A stretch of DNA of 49,832 bases from Planctomycetaceae bacterium. GTDB taxonomy: Bacteria; Planctomycetota; Planctomycetia; Pirellulales; Pirellulaceae. Shown here piece by piece: positions 43,483 to 49,832 of this stretch (positions within the stretch are counted from its first letter, which is position 1; every line of letters begins with the position of its first letter). The stretch lies in NCBI GenBank assembly GCA_002709225.1, contig PAQH01000067.1:1-49832 (forward strand). Direction: 5' to 3'. Under the pieces are notes generated by a model that was given only the letters and a program-made list of their open reading frames with translations, searched no databases and was not told the DNA's origin. The position numbers were made by a program, and so were the translations under genes.

Positions 43483-46400
43483 ATGTTTAACGCATTCACT
43501 TTACTGCGTAGGTTGCACCTCTTCGCTTGCGCGTCGCTTTGCTGGCCAATGACGCTTTCTGCCCAGCAGGATGCCGACGCGGTGGGCGTGACATTTTTTG
43601 AGGAAAAGATCCGCCCGGTACTCGTGAAACATTGCTATTCATGCCACTCGGCTGAGGCCAAGATAGTCCGTGGAGGGTTGCGCCTGGATACCAGGCAGGC
43701 CTTGCTGCGCGGCGGTGACTCCGGGCCCGGAATCGTACCTCGGAAGCCGGCAGCGAGTCAGCTATTGGCCGCATTGCGTTATGATGGCCTGGAAATGCCT
43801 CCGGGAGGAAAGTTGTCGACAGCAATCATTGCTGATTTTGAACGCTGGATTCGGATGGGCGCGCCGGATCCCCGGGATGCGGTGCTTGCTCCCAGATCCC
43901 AAAAACGGATCGATTACCGAGAGGCGATGAAATTCTGGGCGTTTGTGCCGCCCGCGGATGTGAGTCCGCCCGTGGTTCGCGAGCCACATGATGTGCAGAA
44001 TCCCATCGATCGATTTGTGTTGGCGAGGTTGCAGGCAACTGGTTTGAAACCAGTTGGATCGGCGGACCGCGGCACATTGATTCGCCGTGTCACATTTGGC
44101 TTGACGGGATTGCCACCTTCGCCAGCTGAGGTGGGTGCCTTTCTTGAGGATGACCAGCCAGGGGCATTTACACGCGTCATCGATCGTTTACTCGGATCGC
44201 GGCATTATGGAGAGCGTTGGGCACGGCACTGGCTTGACGTGGCGCGTTACGGAGAGGATCAGGCGCATACTTTCAAAGCCCGCCGGTATCCCCACGGCCA
44301 TCGTTATCGTGACTGGGTTGTGGCCGCATTAAATGCCGACATGCCGTACGACCGGTTTGTTCAGAACCAGATTGCCGGCGATCTGATTGGTGACTCGTCA
44401 AATCGGTTTGCTCGCTTGGCTGCCTTGGGTTTCTTCGCGATGGGGCCAGTTTACTATCAGGACAACGGCGAAAAAGCCAAGGCACTGGCTGACGAGTGGG
44501 ACGACCGCGTTGATACACTTTCTCGCGGATTGCTTGGCCTGACACTTTCATGTGCCCGTTGTCACGATCACAAGTACGACCCGATTACGATGGAGGATTA
44601 TTACGGGCTCGCCGGCATATTTGCGAGTACTCAGTATCAAGAACGTCCGGTGGTTGCCCCTCAAGTGGTTCGTGCGAGACGCCAGGCTGACGACAGGGTC
44701 AAGCAACACCAGTTGGAAATGGATCGCTTCCTGGACGGACAAGCTCGAGATCTCAGGCCATCGCTGGTCGATCGGATTCCAGAATATGTGGTTGCGGCCT
44801 GGACGCTTCATAACCGGAGGCAAGCAGCCCCGAACGACAAGAAGTTGTCTGAAAAGGTCGCCCAACAGCTGCAGCTCAGTGCGGAACTCATCAAACGCTG
44901 GGAAGCTTATCTGTATGATCGGGAGAAAGCGGCATCTCGCCCTTACCTGTCCAACTGGTTTGCCTGGCTGGCGACCCAGTCTGAAAACCGGGACCAATCT
45001 GGCGATGCGAGCCTACGCGAAGCAGTCCGCCAGCAAGGCGAGACGCTCCACAGGGCTGCATCGGCCGCACTGCCGCGACGGCAAGAGCTGTTTCGCCGTT
45101 TCGGCGAGAACGTGGCATTCGTGAACGCAAAAGATCGCGCAGTCGTGGCCCCTGGCTACGTGCCGCTGGGTAACTTGTTTGACGACAAGGCAGGGACTTC
45201 TCTCGATGCGGCGCTCGCATCAGATCGTTTCAAGGCGATTGCGACGTCCGCGAGCCTGGGTGTCGACCGCGTTGCCGCCGGGTGGGGGAATGTCGCTCAG
45301 ATCGCCGCCGGGGTTCGTTTTCATTTCATTCATCTCGGCAGTGACGACAGAAGTCACGGAGCGATTGCCAATGATGCCTGGGGCAAGCAGGGGGGAATTC
45401 GCACTCTGGGACAACGAGCATCCGCTAACCTGGGCCGTACCGAACAGGGTATCGGCATGCATGCCAACGCCTTGGTCACTTTTGATCTTGATGAGATTCG
45501 ACGGGCTGGATTGTTGCCGGCGGATCAGAAGTTCGTGTTCAAGGTTGATCGAGCGGGCATCAACGACGACGTATTTGGTAGTGATGCAAGCGCTCACATC
45601 TCGATTATTCTCTCGAAGCCACACAGCAAACCGGAAGTCTACGATGCGATCCTCGCTGGTTATGTCAACGGGCGGCGCCAAAAGGTCGAGGAGAATGACA
45701 AGGAATACTATTTTGCCGGGCCTCTGCCACAGCCTTTGCGGGCCGATGGCAAATACGCTGAATTCACGATTCCCGTGCCGCCGGCAGCCAGATACCTGAC
45801 GCTGGTGACTACCGGTGCAGGTGCGCCGACCGCGAACTCGATTAACTGTGATCACAGCGTGTTGTCCGGGGCACGTCTGGAGCTGGATCCTCTCCCGGAA
45901 GCCACCCTGGCGGCGCGGGAAGAGAGGCGTGACGCGGATCAAAACCCAAGTTCGCGCGACCAGCCAGAACGCCTTACTGCACTGTTGCTTTCTGAGCTGT
46001 TATTCGACCAGGGTCTGCTGGCTGTTCCCGCGAGCGAAGCAGCAGAACTGTTGCCCGAGCCGGTAGCGGGCCAGTGGAAGGCCCGACAAACGCATCAAGA
46101 GAAATTGAAGCAGCGGGCGGCATCTATCCAGATCTTGCTCGCGCACGCGTTACAAGATTCTGGAGGAGCGGATCTGCAGATTTACCGTTCTGGCGATCCT
46201 GCGACCCCGGGTGAAACGGCGCCTCGTTCGTTTCCCGCGATACTTACTGACGGAAAACGGCGGCCGTTTCAATCCTCTGGGAGCGGCAGACTGGAACTGG
46301 CACGGGCGATTACAGCGCCGGGGAATCCACTTACGGCGCGGGTGATTGTCAATCGCGTCTGGGCTGGTCATTTTGGTTTCGGGTTGGTTCGCACGCCATC

Positions 46401-47103
46401 AAATTTTGGATCGCTTGGCGAGCGTCCGACGCATCCGCAGTTGCTGGATTGGCTCGCGGTTCGCTTCGTAGAGCATGGTTGGTCACTGAAGTGGTTGCAC
46501 AGGACGATTCTGCACTCGGCGACCTATCAGCGAGCGGCCGATTTTAGCCAGCAGAATGATGCGGTTGATGCCGACAATCGTTTGCTATGGCGCATGAATC
46601 GAAGGCGTCTTGAGGTCGAGCCATGGCGCGATGCGATGTTGGCGGTTTCAGGGAATCTTGATCGTGCCCAGGGCGGGCCGTCGCAGAACCTGAATGACGC
46701 GGCGAACCGGCGTCGCACGTTGTATGGCTTCGTGAGTCGTCACAAACTCAACGAGCTGTTGCGGTTATTTGATTTTCCGGATCCGAATATTACCAGCGAT
46801 CGCCGTACATCGACCACAGTGCCCCTGCAACAACTCTTTGTTCTCAACAGCGACTTTATGACACGCCAGGCGCGCTCTCTAGCTTTGCACCTGATGCGTG
46901 ATGTGCCGATAGGTGGCACCACGCGGATTCGGCGGGCCTACGAATTGCTTTTCGCCCGATTACCGAGCGCAGCAGAGGTAGCCGTGGGCGTCGAATTCTT
47001 GGAGCAGGCCAGCAGGGCCTCAGCAGCGGGGAGCAATTTGTCGAACTGGGAGCAGTACGCTTTAGGCCTGCTGGCAAGCAACGAGTTCACTTATTTAGAC
47101 TAG
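43483..47103 (+). CDS. secreted DUF1549/DUF1553 protein with an NPCBM-like domain and CXXCH motifs
   Basis: 1206-residue exported planctomycete protein. A signal peptide is seen (LHLFACASLCWPMTLSAQ). PSCyt1 region with C51-x2-C54-H55 in KHCYSCHSAEAK; DUF1549/PSCyt2 (about 180-385) with LTGLPPSPAEV, DVARYGEDQAHTFKARR and C357-x2-C360-H361 in CARCHDHKYDPI; a long helical insertion (about 400-600); a beta-rich segment (about 610-805; GIGMHANALVTFDLDEI, FVFKVDRAGINDDVFGSD) resembling the NPCBM/NEW2 glycan-binding fold; and DUF1553/PSD1 (about 933-1200; NPLTARVIVNRVWAGHFGFG, TVPLQQLFVLNSDF). The start at 43483 is the ATG before the signal peptide. It is followed by its DUF1501 partner after 42 bp, so the two are probably co-transcribed. 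Suggested role: polymer binding or processing at the cell surface; biochemistry unknown. Confidence 0.9.
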   Translation: MFNAFTLLRRLHLFACASLCWPMTLSAQQDADAVGVTFFEEKIRPVLVKHCYSCHSAEAKIVRGGLRLDTRQALLRGGDSGPGIVPRKPAASQLLAALRYDGLEMPPGGKLSTAIIADFERWIRMGAPDPRDAVLAPRSQKRIDYREAMKFWAFVPPADVSPPVVREPHDVQNPIDRFVLARLQATGLKPVGSADRGTLIRRVTFGLTGLPPSPAEVGAFLEDDQPGAFTRVIDRLLGSRHYGERWARHWLDVARYGEDQAHTFKARRYPHGHRYRDWVVAALNADMPYDRFVQNQIAGDLIGDSSNRFARLAALGFFAMGPVYYQDNGEKAKALADEWDDRVDTLSRGLLGLTLSCARCHDHKYDPITMEDYYGLAGIFASTQYQERPVVAPQVVRARRQADDRVKQHQLEMDRFLDGQARDLRPSLVDRIPEYVVAAWTLHNRRQAAPNDKKLSEKVAQQLQLSAELIKRWEAYLYDREKAASRPYLSNWFAWLATQSENRDQSGDASLREAVRQQGETLHRAASAALPRRQELFRRFGENVAFVNAKDRAVVAPGYVPLGNLFDDKAGTSLDAALASDRFKAIATSASLGVDRVAAGWGNVAQIAAGVRFHFIHLGSDDRSHGAIANDAWGKQGGIRTLGQRASANLGRTEQGIGMHANALVTFDLDEIRRAGLLPADQKFVFKVDRAGINDDVFGSDASAHISIILSKPHSKPEVYDAILAGYVNGRRQKVEENDKEYYFAGPLPQPLRADGKYAEFTIPVPPAARYLTLVTTGAGAPTANSINCDHSVLSGARLELDPLPEATLAAREERRDADQNPSSRDQPERLTALLLSELLFDQGLLAVPASEAAELLPEPVAGQWKARQTHQEKLKQRAASIQILLAHALQDSGGADLQIYRSGDPATPGETAPRSFPAILTDGKRRPFQSSGSGRLELARAITAPGNPLTARVIVNRVWAGHFGFGLVRTPSNFGSLGERPTHPQLLDWLAVRFVEHGWSLKWLHRTILHSATYQRAADFSQQNDAVDADNRLLWRMNRRRLEVEPWRDAMLAVSGNLDRAQGGPSQNLNDAANRRRTLYGFVSRHKLNELLRLFDFPDPNITSDRRTSTTVPLQQLFVLNSDFMTRQARSLALHLMRDVPIGGTTRIRRAYELLFARLPSAAEVAVGVEFLEQASRASAAGSNLSNWEQYALGLLASNEFTYLD

Positions 47104-47145
47104 TTTGACGGTTGAAGGGTAGTTGAGATCAAGGGATGTGTTCCG

Positions 47146-48528
47146 ATGAAGCATGATACTGACAAAATTTCGATCAGCCGTCGCCGGATGTTGACACATA
47201 GTGGTGCTGGCTTTGGCTGGCTTGGGTTGGCAGCGACTCTGGCCCAGGAGCAGCGGTTGGCCGCGGCGCCACACGTTGCTAATCGTAATCCGCTGGCTCC
47301 GAAACGCCCGCACTTCAAACCACGGGCCAAACGAGTCATTTTTCTGTTTATGAACGGCGGTCCGTCACACGTCGACACATTCGATCCCAAGCCGGAACTC
47401 GTCAATCAGGCAGGAAAGAAAGGGCCGGGTGGCAAGTGGATGCCGTCGCCGTTCAAGTTCTCGCGACACGGACAGAGCGGCCTGGCGGTGAGCGATATCT
47501 ATCCTCATGTGGCACGTTGTATTGACGATATCTGTGTGGTTCGGTCGATGTACACCTCGACGCCGAACCATGAACCTGGATTGTTCATGATGAACAGTGG
47601 GATCCAGCAGCCGCTGCGGCCATCAATCGGATCCTGGCTGAATTACGGATTGGGGACCGAGAATCAGAATTTGCCTGGATTCGTTGTCTTGTGCCCGGGC
47701 AAACCGGTCGTGGGCCCTGCCTTATGGTCGAACAGCTTCCTGCCTGGCATTTATCAGGGTACGCACATCAACAATGCGAAGCTTGATCCACAGAAAGTGA
47801 TCGGCCACCTCAGGAACGAGAACCTCAGTCAGCGATCCCAGCGACGGTTGTTGGATCTCACCCAGAGGTTGAATCGCGAACACTTGCGTCAGCGAGAGCA
47901 CGATACTCAGTTGGACGCCCGCATTAGCTCACTGGAGATGGCGTACCGGATGCAATTTGAGGCTCAGGAAGCGTTTGACATCGGTCGAGAGTCGCAAGCG
48001 ACGCTCGATGCGTATGGCAAGGGGCAATTTGCGGATGGCTGTTTGATCGCTCGTCGCCTTGTTGAGCGTGGTGTCCGCATGGTCCAACTATTTTACGGAA
48101 GTGGACAGCCGTGGGACGCACACGGCAATATCATGGATCACAAGCGCGACGCGGGAAAAAGTGATCAGCCTATTGCGGCGTTATTGCAAGACCTGAAAAC
48201 CCGCGGGTTGCTCGATGAAACCATTGTGATTTGGGGTGGAGAGTTTGGACGCACACCTACGGCCCAGGGTGCCCGTGGTCGTAACCATCACGCCACCGGA
48301 TTTTCCATCTGGTTGGCTGGTGGTGGTTTTCGCGGCGGGATGACGTACGGAGCCACGGATGAACTGGGGATGCACGCGGTGGAAAGCCGGATGAGCGTTC
48401 ACGATTTGCATGCGACCTTGCTGCACCAGATGGGCATCGATCACGAGCGTTTGACGTTTCGTTACAGTGGCCGCGATTTTCGTTTGACGGATGTGCACGG
48501 AAACGTTGCCCATCAGATCGTCACTTGA
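47146..48528 (+). CDS. DUF1501 family protein, Tat-exported, partner of the upstream DUF1549 gene
   Basis: 460-residue DUF1501 protein with a twin-arginine signal (SRRRMLTHSGAG) and a hydrophobic stretch (FGWLGLAATLA). Family motifs: VIFLFMNGGPSHVDTFDPKP, RSMYTSTPNHEPGLFMMNSG, DGCLIARRLVERGVRMVQLF, the PWDAHGN segment, and VIWGGEFGRTPTAQGARGR with the following NHH. His and Asp residues in these match the family metal-site pattern. The gene starts 42 bp after the 1206-residue DUF1549/DUF1553 gene, the tightest such spacing in the window, and likely shares its transcript. It is convergent with the RluD-type gene. Function unknown. Confidence 0.9.
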   Translation: MKHDTDKISISRRRMLTHSGAGFGWLGLAATLAQEQRLAAAPHVANRNPLAPKRPHFKPRAKRVIFLFMNGGPSHVDTFDPKPELVNQAGKKGPGGKWMPSPFKFSRHGQSGLAVSDIYPHVARCIDDICVVRSMYTSTPNHEPGLFMMNSGIQQPLRPSIGSWLNYGLGTENQNLPGFVVLCPGKPVVGPALWSNSFLPGIYQGTHINNAKLDPQKVIGHLRNENLSQRSQRRLLDLTQRLNREHLRQREHDTQLDARISSLEMAYRMQFEAQEAFDIGRESQATLDAYGKGQFADGCLIARRLVERGVRMVQLFYGSGQPWDAHGNIMDHKRDAGKSDQPIAALLQDLKTRGLLDETIVIWGGEFGRTPTAQGARGRNHHATGFSIWLAGGGFRGGMTYGATDELGMHAVESRMSVHDLHATLLHQMGIDHERLTFRYSGRDFRLTDVHGNVAHQIVT

Positions 48529-48574
48529 ATTGTGTCGTCGAGGCACGGCCGCGACAGACGTCTTTGGCGACGGG

Positions 48575-49570
48575 TCAAGAGTTTACCTCGGAGCGTACTT
48601 GTAGCGCATCGAGCACGGTCTGGATGTCGGCGGGAATAGGCGCCGTAATCGAGAGGAGTTCCCCGCTGTGGGGGTGTTCGAATGTAAGTCTGTGGGCGTG
48701 CAACGCTTGCCGATCAAGTAGTATGCGTGCATCGGCTCCCTTACCGGTGAGTTCTCCACGGCTGATTTCAGATCGGCCTCCGTAGAGTGCATCGCAGAGC
48801 ACAGGGCAACCCACGTGTGCCAGATGAACACGAATTTGGTGGGTCCGACCTGTTCTGGGAAGCACGCGTACGACCGCGTAGTTGCCGCGTCGGTCTATCA
48901 CTTCATAGAAACTCACGGCCTGACGACTGCTGGAATGTTCTTTGCGAACAGCCATTTTTTCCCGTTGCCGAGGGTGGATACCAATTGGTTGTTCGATCAG
49001 ATCACGATCACGATCGGGAGCAGCGGCCAGGACAGCTAGATATTCTTTTTTCACGGTCCTCGCCGCGAATTGGCTGGCGAGGTGATGATGTACCTGGTCG
49101 GTTTTCGCGACGACCAGTACGCCGCTGGTGTCTCGATCGAGGCGATGGACAATTCCAGGACGAGCGGCGCCACCCAGTTCGCTTAGACGGTGGAAATGAA
49201 ATAGCAGGGCCGAAACCAAAGTGCCAGCGGTGTGCCCCTTGCCTGGGTGGACCACCATCCGAGGGGGCTTGTTGACGACGACGAGGTGGGCATCTTCCCA
49301 AAGAATGTCGAGCGGGATGTTCTCACCTTGTTTCACCGTGGTGCGAGGTTCAGGAAATTCGATTGAGACGAGTTGCTCCGCCCGGAGCCGATACGACGGT
49401 TTAACCGTTTGCTTGTCGACGTTGACGGCGCCACCGGTAATCGTCCGTTGCAACTGTGCGCGACTGAACGCCGGAAATGCCTGAGCGAGAAACGCGTCCA
49501 GGCGTTGGCCAGCCTGGTCAGGTGTCACAATGAGTTGCTGGCGTCCCTCCTCCGCAGGTTTGAGGGGCAT
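48575..49570 (-). CDS. RluA/RluD family ribosomal RNA pseudouridine synthase
   Basis: 331-residue cytoplasmic enzyme that isomerises uridine to pseudouridine in RNA. N-terminal S4 RNA-binding domain (about 20-85; GQRLDAFLAQAFPAFSRAQL, GGAVNVDKQTVKPSYRL). Catalytic domain begins ILWEDAHLVVVNKPPRMVVH, and the catalytic aspartate is D145 in IVHRLDRDTSGVLVVAKT. RTGRTHQIRVHLAHVGCPV and DALYGG complete the family set. With an S4 domain it resembles RluD (23S U1911/1915/1917) more than RluA or RluC, but the exact site cannot be read. The ATG at 49570 opens the domain; no Shine-Dalgarno is evident. A perfect 12-bp palindrome lies 12 bp upstream. Confidence 0.93.
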   Translation of the reverse strand: MPLKPAEEGRQQLIVTPDQAGQRLDAFLAQAFPAFSRAQLQRTITGGAVNVDKQTVKPSYRLRAEQLVSIEFPEPRTTVKQGENIPLDILWEDAHLVVVNKPPRMVVHPGKGHTAGTLVSALLFHFHRLSELGGAARPGIVHRLDRDTSGVLVVAKTDQVHHHLASQFAARTVKKEYLAVLAAAPDRDRDLIEQPIGIHPRQREKMAVRKEHSSSRQAVSFYEVIDRRGNYAVVRVLPRTGRTHQIRVHLAHVGCPVLCDALYGGRSEISRGELTGKGADARILLDRQALHAHRLTFEHPHSGELLSITAPIPADIQTVLDALQVRSEVNS

Positions 49571-49581
49571 GGCTCACAGCA

Positions 49582-49593
49582 CTTGATATCAAG
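49582..49593. promoter_or_regulatory. perfect 12-bp palindrome upstream of the RluD-type gene
   Basis: CTTGATATCAAG is a perfect palindrome that ends 11 bp before the start codon (49570) on the minus strand. It would be in the leader RNA or overlap the promoter and may bind a dimeric regulator. A chance match is possible. Confidence 0.3.
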
Positions 49594-49730
49594 GAGCGGG
49601 TCCGTTTGTGATGTACCCGTTGGGCACCTTGTGTAACCAGCCGCTGACCCGGGGCTGGCTGGCAAGCTCCGGTTGAGGTCGCTGCGCTTCAGGGGTTTTC
49701 GCCGTCGTTGGTTTCGGGTGTGGATTCGGG

Positions 49731-49832
49731 TGAGGTTGCTGGTGAGGTTTCTGGCACGGTTGCGGGGTGGTTACTGGGGTGGTTTCTGGTTACTGGTTTT
49801 TGGTTTCTGGTTAGTGGTTACTGGGGTGGTTA
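49731..49832. repeat. low-complexity G/T-rich degenerate tandem repeat
   Basis: The last 100 bases consist of variants of GGTTACTGG, GGTTTCTGG and GGTGGTT in degenerate tandem, almost free of C on this strand. No reading frame is convincing. The array runs to the end of the window, so its full length is unknown. Bases 49594-49730 before it show nothing recognisable. Confidence 0.8.

Noticed and set aside
45220..45942. 240-codon minus-strand frame
   Set aside because: Antisense to the 1206-residue DUF1549/DUF1553 gene, whose reading frame has strong family motifs on both sides.
49689..49832. Minus-strand Pro/Thr-rich reading frame ending in TPETNDGENP
   Set aside because: In-frame stops occur in the repeat upstream on that strand and there is no start codon or family match, so it is likely non-coding repeat.

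Overview
The window almost certainly comes from a planctomycete, most likely a Pirellulales-type bacterium. The basis is gene content: three secreted DUF1549/DUF1553 proteins with haem-type CXXCH motifs, three Tat-exported DUF1501 proteins, a BBP7-family outer-membrane beta-barrel protein, a DUF1598 protein, an MfnE-like small kinase and a giant tandem UvrA. Start codons often lack a Shine-Dalgarno site, which also fits. I see no rRNA, tRNA, insertion sequence, integrase, prophage or CRISPR array.

Layout. 1-3.0 kb: 3' part of kbl (threonine/glycine catabolism), an M81 metallopeptidase on the minus strand, and a divergent RraA-like protein. 3.0-4.9 kb: a BBP7 outer-membrane protein on the minus strand. 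5.3-11.6 kb: a plus-strand export cluster of DUF1549/DUF1553, DUF1501 and a two-PPC-domain protein. 11.7-13.7 kb: an FHA-GAF-AAA-Fis sigma-54 activator on the minus strand. 14.2-18.3 kb: a DUF1598 protein, an MfnE-like kinase (minus) and a secreted glycine-rich repeat protein. 18.5-19.7 kb: a minus-strand DUF4430 / DUF6580 pair that may form an uptake system. 20.0-26.8 kb: a FadJ-like fatty-oxidation enzyme, a LamG-containing DUF1549/DUF1553 protein and a ManD-like sugar-acid dehydratase. 26.9-34.7 kb: a 2373-residue tandem UvrA whose stop codon overlaps the start of a CBM9-like gene. 34.9-38.4 kb: a DUF1501 protein, then an SDR epimerase and a UVR-motif protein on the minus strand. 38.6-43.2 kb: Mfd and a parvulin-type isomerase. 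43.5-48.5 kb: another DUF1549/DUF1553 plus DUF1501 pair. 48.6-49.6 kb: an RluD-type pseudouridine synthase (minus), then a low-complexity repeat at the window end.

Two themes run through the window. One is the planctomycete surface/periplasmic set, repeated three times with different accessory domains (BIG2, LamG, NPCBM-like), probably for capturing or processing polymers. The other is nucleotide excision repair: tandem UvrA, a UVR-motif protein and the transcription-repair coupling factor Mfd lie within 15 kb. The most interesting object is the tandem UvrA. It is effectively a covalent UvrA dimer with four ABC modules. Its second half is degenerate at the UvrB-contact region and at one ABC signature, and it carries a C-terminal extension that is itself an internal duplication of a domain I do not recognise.
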